64,000 nucleotides of DNA from Coriaria nepalensis. Its lineage: Eukaryota; Streptophyta; Magnoliopsida; Cucurbitales; Coriariaceae. The position numbers and the translations under genes are program-made. The stretch lies in assembly GCA_027186245.1 (NCBI GenBank), contig CP114490.1, positions 9,680,501 through 9,744,500 on the forward strand, written 5' to 3'. Numbering within the stretch: the first letter of the stretch is position 1; each line of letters starts with the position of its first letter. Of this stretch, positions 37,047 through 48,586 are shown one piece after another. Under the pieces are notes generated by a model. It was given only the letters and a program-made list of their open reading frames with translations. It was not told the DNA's origin and ran no database searches.

Positions 37047-39020
37047 TGGAGGACTTAGGAAATTTGAGAAAAAATAATCAATCTCTTCTATCTAAATGGT
37101 GGTGGTGCTTCATGGGGGAGGAGGGAAGCTACTAGAAAACAATTATCTCAAATAAATTTAATGTAGCACACCCATATTCCCTCCAAAATTCCCCCATCCC
37201 CATAGTGCCTCTCTCACTTAGAAAGGTATATTGTCTCTCAGAAAGGAAGGATCTATTTGGAAACCCCTCGCATCTAATGGGTTGGCTTGGCACCTATGGA
37301 AAAGGGGACAAAATTATGTTATGAAAAGATTCTTGGGTCAGTGATCTATCACTCTGTGTGTCACCCAAGAATCTTCTCCCTAGCCTGATCCCAAGATTGT
37401 TTGGTAAATGAGTCATGTAGATGGTCTGATGCTTCATGGTCTTGGAAAATTCCTCTTAGAAGGCACTATTTTGATTCGGAATTATCTCAATGGTCTGACC
37501 TCCTCCACCTCATTGGCCCGATGGTCATCAACTATGAGAGGAGCGATGAACTAATTTGGAAATCCGGGGCCAATGGTAAATTTTCCTCTAAATCTATTTC
37601 CAAAGCTTTGGACAATATCTTCTTTAGCCTAAATCGCTCTCAGGTCGCTGTGATATGGAAGGCCTCGCCTTTGCCTGAGTGAAAGCTTTCTGCTGGCAAC
37701 TATTTAAGGATAAAATTTTGTCTAGAGCTGAGCTCCAACATAAAGGGATCCCCCTCTTATTCGAAGAAGCTTTATGCCCCATACATAAAATCTCTCCTGA
37801 AACTACATGTCACATCTTTCTTTAATGTGAGGCATCGAGAAACACATGGCTTGCCTGGTTGAGGCCACTAGGCATCAATCTCTACCTTCATTTCTCCCCT
37901 TTGATCCTCTTCCTCAAATAGTCCCTATTGTCGTGGATTTCCATCTACTACGAAGGACTCAGCTGTCCACAGTATGCTCCAAGATCAATGGCTGCACTAA
38001 CAAATAAATTGTGGTCGGGGTGGTGCTTCTCCAACCCATCTCGAACGCTTTAGTCAGTTTTCTAGAAGAGTCGCTCTAGTTAATTTTTTAAAGGAGTGCG
38101 AGAGGGAAAATATATAGAATGAGTTGTTTAGTTCTCTAAAAAATGCATTACCCTTGTACTATTAAAGCAGTTTACTTTTATACCTGGATAAAGTTGGGAG
38201 ACCCTAAATAACTTTATACATGTTCAATTTCTATTGCTCAATATTCTGATTATTTCCTACTCCACGATAGGTGTCAGCGTACCCCCTGTCTGTCATAGCA
38301 GAGATATGTTCCCCATTTAGAGCCGCCTCAGCATATATCGGCGCCGCCTCAGTCTGATACACTAGGGGTGCATTCTCAACTCAAGTGTCAGTAGCTTTCT
38401 ACCTATCCACTTCTTCGGCGTACCCGTGCTTAGGTCTAAAATGAGCGAGACAATATCTAGCTCAGCCTCAACACCAACCAATGCCTTGTCATCTTACTCA
38501 ACTATTATTATGTCGACTAACATTCCCCTTAGCCCTATTGGACCTCAGCCTCAATCATCACCTTCTCTTCGTACTCAGTTACTCCAACATCTGTCGACCC
38601 TGCCTCAACCTCGATTTCCCTTACTTGCACTGAGACAGTAGCTTTGTGATTGTCCTGGGATCGAACCTAACAATCCTAATTCAAGAAACTTGATCCTCGA
38701 ATCGAATAACTCAATCAAAATCGAGTATAATGTGTTGCTGAAAATTAATGACTTGGTCAAATGCTGGGAAAGAGTCAAATGGACAACATTGGCGGTACCC
38801 TCAAATATCATGAAGGGCTCATAGTTACCTCCTTTTTTCAAACAAGCAGCTCTCTAGATGCAAATGATGACGAACTTCTTCTAATCCTATATGCTTTAGA
38901 AACTATATGTCGACTACCCTCCCTAGAAAAAAGTAAGGTGTCGATCGGAAGTGACTCGGACCCTCTACCCAAAGTCTTTTCATTCTTCCTATGCCCCCTC
39001 TTGCTAGTGCTGTAGTAAAT
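37047..39020 (+). pseudogene. LINE (L1-type) ORF2 3' part: RT end, zinc-binding domain, RNase H
   Basis: Plus-strand readings in shifting frames show the LINE order. First comes the post-RT segment (37047-37340: E-D-L-G-N-L-R ... L-L-S-K-W-W-W, then W-K-D-S-W-V). The RT-associated zinc-binding domain follows (37400-37900: W-x-W-K-I-P-L-R-R, L-I-W-K-S-G-A-N-G-K-F-S, A-F-C-W-Q-L-F, C-P-I-H-K-I-S-P-E-T-T-C-H-I-F-L). An RNase H-like piece is near 38780-38980 (G-G-T-L-K-Y-H-E-G and D-A-N-D-D-E-L-L-L-I-L-Y-A-L-E). Many stops and frameshifts are present. A Ser/Pro/Thr-rich stretch at 38240-38640 between domains may be linker or inserted sequence. The 5' part of the LINE is cut off at the LTR-like block. 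Confidence 0.75.
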
Positions 39021-40353
39021 TGTTCTCCCCTAATTCTGCAGTCTCCAGTATTACGAAGATCATATTCTTTGTGTCAGGTATACGAGTTGACCCTTAGCTA
39101 GGATCATGTTTGGTGTCACCCTTACTCCTTTTGGTCTGTTTCATGTCCTAGTTTATAAGGGATGTAACCCCCATATTGCCCTATGTTCCCCTATTCTATT
39201 GAAAACTGGTATTTGCCAATGTTTTCATCATGATCCATTTAGTTGCTTATGACATTTGTTATCTCTTCGTTATCTTAATCTCCCCTACTTATTCCCCACC
39301 TCCCTTCTATAATATCCTCTCTAAATTTGTCTTCATACTAATGTAACTACTATGATTGTTGTTTTCCTATTTAATGCTTTCCCTACTTTGAAGATCCGCT
39401 TGCTCGATTTTTTTCACTCTCGTTGTGGCTGTGGTGCTAAGAAGGGATCCTCTCCTTTAGGCTACCTCTTGTGGCTTGCTTGGTACGGCTGGGGGGTAGT
39501 GGAAGTTGAGGCCCTGGTTTGCATCCTTTTCCTCAATTCTCAACGTAGCTTTCACCCCACTTGCTTGTGCTTACCTTCGTCGAAGGTTTGTTTCCAGCTA
39601 ATTCTACTCATCGTGCCTACTTTTGGCTATCTGGTTTTGTTTCTCAGAGAGGTTTGATTGTTTGCACTTATTAGTATAGTGATGGGGCTCTTAGTGAAAG
39701 GCTTTATGCATTTGGCTCTCACTTAACTTCCACTGATGTTTCTGGTTCCTTCTTCCCAGTGTTGATATTGCTACCTTCTTCTTCTCTAGTAACACCAGGG
39801 TTTTGGTTCTATTTAAATTTAAACTCCTCAAACTACCTCTATATTTAAAGGACCACTTTAAATTATCACATTTCATAAAGAGTCTCCTTAAATTATATAT
39901 AAATAAAATTTTACCTCCTTGACGTGTATTTAAACTCTTTTTTAGTTTTATTTATTGATTTTTATATTTTTAACATCAAAATTTTATTTTTACATTGTTT
40001 AACTCACTTAATTATACTAAATCATTTTTCATTAATTCATCCATTCATCACCAGCTCCACCAACCCACCGCCTACACATTGAAGCAACAATTTACCAAAA
40101 ACCTCTCGCACAATCTCTTACCGATACTTTTAGTGAAGAGAAACCAGAACTCTTCATTCAACATGACTACATTTACATAAGAACCACTCATTTCTTCCTT
40201 TCTATTTTTCTTTGCCCTAGAAGGGATCTTGATGTACCAAATAATCCAATTCATATATACTTGTATAGGATTTTCAAATTTTATTCTTGACCTTTGCTTC
40301 ATTTCCTTAATCCACCCTAGACTTTTAATTCGATCAATTTCATCCTTAAAGTA
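39021..40353. other. LINE-flanking and intergenic sequence
   Basis: 39021-39660 may be the LINE 3' region (T-rich, with a GC-richer piece at 39420-39520) but no poly-A tail is seen. 39840-40340 is AT-rich and MITE-like. No gene is supported. Confidence 0.35.
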
Positions 40354-41238
40354 CAGTAAAATTTCGATAAATTAATAATCTCGAGGTCAAGAAAAATGAT
40401 TAAATTAGTAAAATATTAAATTATAGGTAAATTAATAATTTATTAATTTATCAATAACTTATTAATTTATCAAGATATTTCTAAATTTATCAACTCTATT
40501 TAAAAACAAATTTAATATAGAAATATAGCTTGGTGAGCCTTGAAAATATACTGTGGTTGTTGATTTTATCATAGTCTTTTGAAGGGTTATGACGTAGGGA
40601 AACCGAATCGAGAAAAGATAAACATTTTAGAACTGATGAATCTTATAATTTTGACTTGGATAATAAATGTTTATGAAAATGTAATTGATTACTTTCGACA
40701 TTATAAAATTTGTTTTACGAGTAACACGAGTTCGAATAATTTGGATGATGTATGGTAGAGACAATCAAGAACTATAAAAATATATAATTATAAAGTTGAA
40801 TTTATCATAACAGAATGAATATCGAGAACTTCTTGAACTACTGTAAGAAAACAAAATAACCTTAGAGATGTTGATCAACGAGCAAGTAATTGAACATCAA
40901 GGAAAATAATTAGATGTTGAAGTTGAAGATAATAGTTCTACTATGTACTATGTTTCACGGAAAAAAGCTCTCAAAACAGTGATAAAATTGAATAATTATT
41001 TGTTACATTATGAGAAAACTAGACCAGTATTTCTTACTATGTTTATGTCAATTTTAAGAAGAAACAATCAGTGATTGAATCATATTTTAAGAATGTCTCA
41101 TAATTGAATCATACATATTATGTATTAGGAAAGTATTAATTTGTATATTATATAGACCTATATGAATTTTTTATAATGTTATTATTTTAAAAATTTAATA
41201 AATTATTAATTTAACGCATGATCTTCGAGTTAAGACTG
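40354..41238 (+). mobile_element. Pogo/Emigrant (Lemi1)-like DNA transposon remnant
   Basis: After a TA at 40352-40353 the sequence begins CAGTAAAA and agrees at 21 of 24 positions with the Emigrant terminal repeat as I remember it (CAGTAAAACC...AATTAATA). A right end ending ACTG near 41238 is a weaker match. Near 40960-41070 a frame reads A-L-K-T-V-I-K-L-N-N-Y-L, like the C-terminal helix of pogo-family transposases. The coding part is otherwise destroyed by stops. A related fragment lies at 46240-46660. Confidence 0.55.
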
Positions 41239-41967
41239 ATAAAATATATTATTTAAAGAGAAACAAAGCAAATGTTTAAAGAGAGAGAAAGATAAAAGGG
41301 GAGAAAATGCTAGTTCGGGGCTTCCTTAACTTTTTTTAAAAAAGTATTTCTCTCTTTTACCTATGGTTTGAAATAGGACTAAGGGGCCTGATTTATTCAA
41401 TTAAGACGTTAAGTACTAATTTAGGAAAAGATTGAAAGATTGGGGACGAGATTAGTATTTTAACCAAAATTAAATATAAAGAATCCTCAAATTTTTCTCA
41501 AAAAGGTCCAGAATGGTGCTAGAGCATGGGCCAACCCGATTCGGGCCTAAAACCCAAACACCCTGTAAAGGAGCTAAAACTGAAGCTCAAGAAATCATAT
41601 TCTCTCCCTCGCCAGCCGATGTCCCCAACTATATTCTCCGTCGGGGGTCTCGCTCGCCGTCTCTGTCATATTCGCTGGCGCTTTACGAGTTCCGGATTTA
41701 TAGACCTCGGGCAAGGCCGGAATCGCGGAATCCGTAGCTGTCATTGATCTAAATTGGCTGGTCGACTTGGACGATCATGAACCATCAGAGTACGATACTC
41801 ATGTTGGAGTAGAGAAGAGGTATATTTTGATATCATTTTTGTTGGATTCATTACGCTGTTTGGTTTCTGCGAAAGTTAAGAGAAGCAGAAATAAAATCAT
41901 AGAAACGGTAGGATAGGAAAACAACGAGCAATACCTGTGCAGCTGCGCCATGGTAAACTACTAACAA
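41239..41967 (+). promoter_or_regulatory. Upstream region of the PPR gene
   Basis: From about 41510 the composition becomes GC-richer, suggesting transcribed leader. A possible leader intron (GAG|GTATAT at about 41819, acceptor near 41940) is compatible with splice rules but unproven. Short frames at 41513-41747 have no similarity and are likely leader. Confidence 0.35.
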
Positions 41968-42990
41968 ATGGCACTCGGAGCTACGAAATTCTGCAGACAT
42001 CTTCTTCAGTTTTGTCCTTGTATCCGTCAATATTCCTCTACATCTTCATCACAATCACTTGAAGAAGCCATTAAAGCCGCAGTTGAAGCCAAGCTCTACC
42101 AGAAAATTCCCGATTTTCTTCATCCTTTACGAGAAAAGGCTTTCCGAAACCCTAATCCTTTCTCATTTCTCTCTTCTTTTCCCCTAAATCATAGAACGCA
42201 AGTCGTTGATGAATTATTACAGGCTTTAATCCCTCTCAGACCTCGATCTCGGCCCCAATTTACTTACGCCCATCTTCTCTGCTACACTCTCCAAAGCTCA
42301 TCGCCATTTCCTCTATCTCTCGCAATCATCCAGCAAACTCTTCGATCTGGTTCTATACCTTTTCCTCAAACTCACCTTCTACTTTCTTCCGCTTGGCTAA
42401 AACGAAGACAATCGCAATGGGTTGCTGATATCTTACTTGAAACGCGATCAATAGGATATGATCTTGACACTAGAACATGCAATTACCTTATATTGTCTCT
42501 GTGTAGTGTTGATCATGTGGTCGAAGCAATTCAAGTCTTGAAGGGTATGAGAGGAGCCGGATGTGTTACGGATTTGGAGAGCTATGGCCCTGTAATTAAT
42601 TCTCTTTGTGCAGTTAGAAAAACTGTGGAGGTAGTGGACATGATGAAGGAGATGGTGGGAAAAGTAAGATTAACACCAAGACAAGGGATGATTGTCAAAA
42701 TGGTAGCTGCATTAAGAGCAAACAGAGAAATTTTGAGAGCTATTGAGATGATAGAGTTCTTAGAAAAGAAGGGTTATCTTGTTGGGTTCGAAAGCTATGA
42801 AATTGTTGTTGAGGGTTGCTTGGAGAGTTGTGAGTATATTTTGGCAGCAAAGGTGGTTGTGGGAATGACAGAAAGAGGGTTTATACCGTATATTAGGGTC
42901 AGGCAAAAGATTGTTGAGGGTCTTACTGGTATTGGTGAAGAAGAGCTTGTTTGTAATATGAGGCAGAGATTTGCAGAATTGAAGTCTTAG
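41968..42990 (+). CDS. Pentatricopeptide repeat protein (P-class), At1g06270-like
   Basis: This is an intron-less gene of 340 residues, as is usual for plant PPR genes. PPR proteins bind organellar RNA one base per repeat and control its stability, splicing or translation. The first 30 residues (M-A-L-G-A-T-K-F-C-R ... Y-S-S-T-S-S-S-Q) lack acidic residues and are rich in Ser/Arg/Cys, fitting a mitochondrial or plastid targeting peptide. About four to five degenerate 35-residue helical repeats run from about residue 130 to the end. Examples are T-C-N-Y-L-I-L-S-L-C ... G-M-R-G-A-G-C at 170-199 and S-Y-G-P-V-I-N-S-L-C from 205. There is no E, DYW or SMR domain. The length matches the short Arabidopsis protein At1g06270 as I remember it. 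The first ATG is taken because the presequence starts there. It is divergent or convergent to no close partner; the cysteine protease lies 0.6 kb downstream on the other strand. Confidence 0.9.
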   Translation: MALGATKFCRHLLQFCPCIRQYSSTSSSQSLEEAIKAAVEAKLYQKIPDFLHPLREKAFRNPNPFSFLSSFPLNHRTQVVDELLQALIPLRPRSRPQFTYAHLLCYTLQSSSPFPLSLAIIQQTLRSGSIPFPQTHLLLSSAWLKRRQSQWVADILLETRSIGYDLDTRTCNYLILSLCSVDHVVEAIQVLKGMRGAGCVTDLESYGPVINSLCAVRKTVEVVDMMKEMVGKVRLTPRQGMIVKMVAALRANREILRAIEMIEFLEKKGYLVGFESYEIVVEGCLESCEYILAAKVVVGMTERGFIPYIRVRQKIVEGLTGIGEEELVCNMRQRFAELKS

Positions 42991-43608
42991 ATATGAATCT
43001 AGAAGGAAATTTATAGTGGAGCTGATATACTTGTGTAGATGCAGAAGTCTTGTCTAATGAGAAATTCATAGTGTGCCGCCTTCATTTTTTGGTAAGGACA
43101 TTGTTTAGAGATGTGTTCATCATTTTCTGTTTTCATTAGACAAGTCTGCACTGTGCAGCCTTCAAATGTTTCCGTATCTGAGAATTTGGAGATAGCTGAA
43201 CCCATTTTCACTTTCTCTTTCTAGAAAATTGACCTGATATGATGAGAACAATGGATTCGGTATATGGCTTCTATTAATATTTCCAATTAAGGAATTCTCC
43301 TTCTTCTGCAGATGAAACTTGTTTTTTAGTTTTCTAATTTGTTTATAGACTGCATTTCTCATTCATGCTTTGTAGTGCCTAACCCAACTTAACAAAATAG
43401 GAATTTTAGTTAAAAAACACAGGTTACAGTTTATTATTCAACCTCTCTTAGTGTAGAGTTGTTCATTAATAGGCTTCATTATTAATAACAATTTCCAATT
43501 TATTATGTTCTTGACTATATCTTTTCTCTACTTTGCTTCACATAAATTACACATTTTATTGATTGCAATTCTTCAATTGCTAAATATACTTCGATTAAGC
43601 CATTATCT
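42991..43608. other. Convergent 3' flanks of the PPR and protease genes
   Basis: Holds the 3' untranslated regions of both genes. Short frames on the minus strand at 43011-43362 are not supported. Confidence 0.4.
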
Positions 43609-45101
43609 TCAGCTTATTTCTTGAGAAGGCCAGTCAACCACCGAGACCAATTTTGGTTTGTCCTGAACTGGGTAGCAAGCATCCATTGCAATACCACAAG
43701 TACCTCTTCTATCATCAGTCTCTCGTTTCATTTTGATGTAACCCGATTCTCCCCAATCAGTACCCCAAGAATTTTTCACAATCCAGTACTTACCACCACC
43801 ATCACTTTTCCCATACCCAACTGCGGTAACTCCATGATTGAGTTGCTTTCCACATTTTCCATTGAAGACACCTTTAGAATAGAGTTGGAACTCATAACTC
43901 CCTGCATCAATTGCTACAGAGACAGGCTGGTTTGCAACTGCAGCTCGTAGGCTTTTCTCATCATTTTCAGGTACAAATTCATGCCCACTTACAGTCACAG
44001 TATGGTGTTTCAATTTTTCTTTCTTGCAGGTCCCGTCTCTTCTGGTATAAGGATAATCATCCTCTGTGGTGAGTCCGCCTATATCTTTTATGAATTCAAA
44101 TGCTTTTTCCATGAATCCTCCCTTACATCCTTGGTTTCCAGAGTGGATATCACAGTCCACAAGCTCTTGTTCGGATAGAGACACCAACTTTTTGTTGTTT
44201 ATTTTATTGATGCTTTCCACAGCTGCCACTGCAGAAAAGGCCCAGCAGCTCCCTGCACCGAAAGATGGTTGATACCATTATCTAGTTTTTTATTTTTATT
44301 TTTTTCCCCCTTCAGTAATCAATGCTTGTTTATATGCAAATAGTTTTTTTTTTTTTGGCCAAATATATGCAAATAGTTAGGGGAGTGCGAAAATATTAAA
44401 TTTTTTAGACTATTGAGCTAGCGACTATACAATAATGCTTTCTCATTGTATCAGATCTCTTGTTTATTTACTTTCCCTTTCCTTATGGCGGGGAAAAAAA
44501 CCTGACCTTTTTAATAAATTATGAAGACCACTTTTAGACTATTATGAAGGCTCAAACTGAATTATTAGCCTTGAACTAGGAACCCATTAAGGGAAAGTAG
44601 TCATCTTTCCGCATCAAAACTGTGTAAGTGTAGTAAAACTTCAAATTAAATAAAAATCTGAGTCATACCACATGTGCCTTGATCCTTGATCGGAGTAACA
44701 GCACCTTTCTTTCTCCAATCAACAGAAGTTGGCAAAGCCCCATCTCCACCGTATCTGAATCTGGCTGTTGAATTCTGCCTCTGCTTTTCAAATCCCAAGT
44801 AAGTTTCTCTGAACTCTTCATTAGGCATATCTGCAAATTTGTTGTCAATGAGCTTATACGAATAGTTTAGTGAATTGACAAGGTCTATGAACTGAACACT
44901 CATCTGGTAAATCCCATAACGGTATTTCCATTCCTCTTTGCTTCCGTAATTTTGCCTGTATCTTCCCTGCCATGCTTCAAACCTCTCTCTCATATCCGTT
45001 GACTCATCCTCTTCAGAAGATGTCGTTAATTGTGTCCAAAGAATCAAAATGATAAAAACCATCAACCTGGCTTTCATGTTAAGCACTTTTGGTGTCTCCA
45101 T
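43609..45101 (-). CDS. Papain-like cysteine protease (C1A), secretory
   Basis: Two exons (minus strand): 44669-45101 and 43609-44252, giving 358 residues. The 416-bp intron splits the active-site Gly codon. The layout is signal peptide (hydrophobic [10 protein letters not shown] at about 13-22), I29 inhibitor prodomain (about 38-95), then mature peptidase from about residue 123 (L-P-T-S-V-D-W-R). The active site is intact: Q-G-T-C-G-S-C147-W-A-F, L-N-H284-G-V and V-K-N305-S-W-G. The G-C-K-G-G motif is present. The ERFNIN signature of the prodomain is degenerate (E-x3-R-x3-Y-x2-S-x3-I-x3-N, with Phe to Tyr and Asn to Ser). There is no granulin domain and no KDEL tail. This resembles the SAG12/THI1-type group; from memory the neighbour of the PPR gene in Arabidopsis (At1g06260) is such a protease. 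A second Met at residue 9 could also be the start. A longer upstream frame (to 45272) is poly-Lys leader and is not used. Confidence 0.93.
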
Positions 45102-45873
45102 GGATGAATGAGCTTTTAGACAGATTTTGAATAGCTTTAAAGTTCCATGACTATATCTTGGTTCAATTGAGAGTTTATTTACTCTTGCCTTTTTTTTTTT
45201 TTTTTTTTGTATATATATAAGATTTTCTATGGAAGGGATTTCGTTTTGGAATGCTTTCTTGCTCAAGATCATGTCTTTTGCACTTGTGAAATTTCGTTAA
45301 GGCAAGTCTCTTTAATAGCTTCAGCATTGTGCTTAACGTGTTTCTCTGTAAGATTAGCAATTGGAATTCTGGTTGGAATTTTTTTAAAAAATAAGTTATG
45401 GGCCTCCAAACGCTAAAATGTCTAGAGAAAAAATGAGTCAAAATTCAATTTAACCTTATTAGTTTTATCAAATTCCAGTTTCAACCAATTTCCGATTCAT
45501 AAACTCTTTTTTTCTAAGTTGTTTCAAACGCCGTTCTATCGGTTTTAGTAATTACATTATTATGAAACTGTAATTTGCAAACCCTTTGTTTGGATTGCTT
45601 GAAATTCTTTTAGGATAACATTCTAAAATTTAGTACAAATTATAATAAATATTCAAAATATTTAATAATTATAACGATTTCTCAATTTGGAGTTTAAATT
45701 ATAATTAATCTCCAATTTGATTAAATATGGATGAAATAGTTTTGTGTTAGTCACAAGTGATTATTAAAATTTTAAATTTATTTTAATTTTAAATTCTTAT
45801 TTATGTTTTAATCTCTTTAATTTAAAATTGATATTATTTTAACTCATTTTATTTATTTATTTATTTTATTTCT
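45102..45873. other. Protease upstream region and MITE-like AT-rich arm
   Basis: A poly-A/T run is at 45190-45208. From about 45600 the sequence resembles the left arm of the foldback element at 57545-58210 (GTGATTATTAAAATTTTAAATTT and the AATTTCAATTTGG-type block), but the right arm is missing. Confidence 0.45.
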
Positions 45874-46146
45874 ATTTTCACCCCATCAACCACCACCATC
45901 ACCCTTTTTTGTTCGTGGCTATCACTTGCCTCCACCATTGTTATGCGCCAATCTCCCATATTAACATAAAAATATTTAATTTTTAATTACTGTCTCTCAA
46001 TTTTTTACTCATTTTCACCTCATCAACCACCACCATCACCCTTTTTTGTCGTGGCTATCACTTGCCTCCACCATTGTTATGCGCCAATCTCCCATATTGA
46101 CATAAAAATATTTAATTTTTAATTACTGTCTCTCAATTTCTTACTC
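45874..46146. repeat. 137-bp tandem duplication
   Basis: The unit beginning ATTTTCACC(C/T)CATCAACCACC occurs at 45874-46010 and again at 46011-46146. It is almost identical, with a one-base deletion in the TTTTTTGT(T)CGTGG segment. The unit is the loop-region sequence of the MITE family seen at 57770-57870. Confidence 0.9.
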
Positions 46147-46239
46147 ATTTTTCTTTCATTTTTTTACCAATACCACTACCACCATCATCAAAAAGAGCTA
46201 TAATGTTCTCCACCGTCACTAAACTTTATCGGAAATTTT

Positions 46240-46665
46240 CTTTTAAGAATTGTATAACTTAAGTGGTGGTTGGATCAGTAGAAATTAGAAGATCGAAAAA
46301 TTTAGATTTTATTATCTCAGTAATTTGAAGGAAGAGAAATTTCCAGTGAAAGTCAATAATTTGGATGAACTATTAGATGAGAGAGTCATTCAAGAACTGT
46401 AAAAATATGTTATAGAAATTGAAAAAGATAGTTCTACTATAAATCCTCTTTTTTGTAATAAAATTGAATAAGCAAAGGTAGAGATAATATTTAAATTGAT
46501 ATCAATTTAGGAAGAAATAATAATTAATTGATTCATATTTTAAATATTTTTATAATTAAATTATAGGTATTATATATTAAAAAATTATTAATTTATATAA
46601 AAATTTATATAATATATTATTTATTAAATATAATAAATTATTAATATATCAAAATTCCTAAATTT
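46240..46665 (+). mobile_element. Second pogo/Emigrant-like fragment
   Basis: It shares with 40354-41238 the ordered blocks AATAATTTGGATGA, TCAAGAACT(G/A)TAAAAATAT, GATAGTTCTACTAT, TTGAATAA and TGATTCATATTTTAA, then the TATTAATTT(A/G)TAT tail. The 5' end with the terminal repeat is missing. It has no intact frame. Confidence 0.55.
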
Positions 46666-46870
46666 CATTTCCAATAATTAAGCCTAAAAAAAAATCCAAC
46701 AATTGAGTAGCTGGACTGGGCTCTGCTTATTCTTTCTTGGATTTGTCCGTGCATAATGGGCTATCATAACTGGAGTGTTTGTTTGGGTCCCATCTCTGGT
46801 ATTCTGTTCGTTGTGTCTTTTTTCTTTGGATGGGTGAGTGCTATGATGGACCCATCTCCGTCTGCGTACA

Positions 46871-47028
46871 TTTATTATTTATTATTTATTATTTATTATT
46901 TATTATTTATTATTTATTATTTATTATTTATTATTTATTATTTATTATTTATTATTTATTATTTATTATTTATTATTTATTATTTATTATTTATTATTTA
47001 TTATTTATTATTTATTATTTATTATTAT
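46871..47028. repeat. (TTTATTA)n heptamer microsatellite
   Basis: About 22 near-perfect copies of a 7-bp unit. Because 7 is not a multiple of 3 and the unit lacks stops on the plus strand, it opens more than one plus-strand frame (poly Tyr-Leu-Leu-Phe-Ile-Ile). These are not genes. It is not the plant telomere heptamer (TTTAGGG). Confidence 0.97.
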
Positions 47029-47540
47029 TCCATTTACCTTCTTTCCTATGGACTCGACGGAGGCATGTCGAACTAAGGCTTTGATATTTATTTGAACTAA
47101 AAATAATCTCCTTACCAGTAATGATTAATAAATTACCTTAACTCTTATGTATTATATTATTCATTAATATTTCCTAGTTTTCATTCCCAAATAGAGTTTT
47201 AGATTCTCGTTTTATAATCAAAGTCCTGTTTAATTCTAAAAATCTAAGGACGCCTTATATATATAACGACTATAAAATCCAGTTTGATCTACGTAGAATT
47301 ACTAAAAACCATACAACATTTGAAATCAAATTTATCCTATATGGTATCATTTCATTAATAAAGTGTGAAAAAAACCAAAAATCAAAAACCAAAAACCAAA
47401 ACAAAAAAACAAACAGACAAAAAAGAAAAAGACAAAAAGGAAAAGAAGAAGATAAAAGTTGGAAAATGATCAAACGTCATCTGTTATTTTTTTCTCGTTT
47501 AAGAATGGGGGCCACGTTTCCAATAACATTACTAAGATGT
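47029..47540. other. Intergenic, no gene
   Basis: An A/C-rich stretch (CCAAAAATCAAAAACC, 47370-47440) is low complexity. No feature is supported. Confidence 0.4.
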
Positions 47541-48174
47541 TGTGCAGTGTGGGGCCAAGAGCGATGAAACACAAATTTACTGATATGTTTGTAGTATAAT
47601 ATGTGATAAACAGTAAGTTTTATAATTTGTAAAATTAATAAATGAAAATAGTAAAAAATAGTAAGTAGGAAAAATAAAATAATAAATAGAATATATAATA
47701 GTAAATTATAGCAAGTAGAAAATTAGAATATAATAATATAGAAGAATAGTAATTAGGAAGGCATAATGGTAAACAGGATATGTAAAACAAAATTACAGAA
47801 TAATATTTATAAATAGTTTACTCATTGAAATTTGTAATCACAAAACAAAATATTAAACAATATAAAATTATAATATTTAAATATAAATAAAAGTGAGAAT
47901 GTTGTAAAACAGAACGAAATTCTAAGGAATATGGATTCACAATCCAAATTGATAAAAGGGAAATTTTGAGACATGTGACCTTCTATATGTTCTTAATATA
48001 GATTTGACTCGTATGTTGTCTATCTTCCAAGATACAATAGAATGAATAATAATATGGTTAGAATACTAAATATTTCTGGCGAATTCTCAAGCTACCGAAC
48101 ACTATCACTCTGAAATTTAGAACTCTAGAGAAGGTTTTAGTAGGAAATTATTTTATGAATGATTTTCCAAAATG

Positions 48175-48586
48175 GAGGAGGCCAATTTATAAGTTTTATA
48201 TGGAGGAAACTAATCGGATAGATTAATGCACATTAATTCGTCGGTTTCATAAATTATTATGAAGTTAATTAGCCACATTAATTCATATTAATATATATTA
48301 ATTAATTCTTGAAGAAAAAGAAATTTTAATTTTCTATTCAATTCAAAATATTCCAATAATCCCTTACATGAATGAAAATTGAGGAGGCCAATTTATAAGT
48401 TTTATATGGAGGAAACTAATCGGATAAATTAATGCACATTAATTCGTCGGTTTCATAAATTATTGTGAAGTTAATTAGCCACATTAATTCATATTAATAT
48501 ATATTAATTAATTCTTGAAGAAAAAGAAATTTTAATTTTCTATTCAATTCAAAATATTCCAATAATCCCTTACATGAATGAAAATT
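48175..48586. repeat. 206-bp tandem duplication at the 3' LTR/internal junction
   Basis: The unit GAGGAGGCCAATTTATAAG ... CATGAATGAAAATT occurs at 48175-48380 and 48381-48586 with only a few substitutions. It spans the LTR start (TATTGGAATATTTTG on the minus strand) and about 25 bp of internal sequence. The near identity of the copies, against the diverged LTRs, dates this duplication as much younger than the insertion. Confidence 0.9.

Noticed and set aside
38650..38670. GGTTCGATCC (tRNA B-box-like) on the minus strand
   Set aside because: The neighbouring bases do not pair into a T stem and no A box or acceptor stem is present. It is a chance match.
43621..44272. Plus-strand open frames of up to 109 codons
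   Set aside because: They are antisense to exon 2 of the cysteine protease, which has intact catalytic residues on the minus strand.
46871..47028. Heptamer array considered as an interstitial telomere
   Set aside because: The unit is TTTATTA, not the plant telomere unit TTTAGGG.
46756..47084. Two overlapping open frames of over 100 codons rich in Tyr-Leu-Phe-Ile
   Set aside because: They are produced by the TTTATTA heptamer microsatellite, which has no plus-strand stop in these frames.
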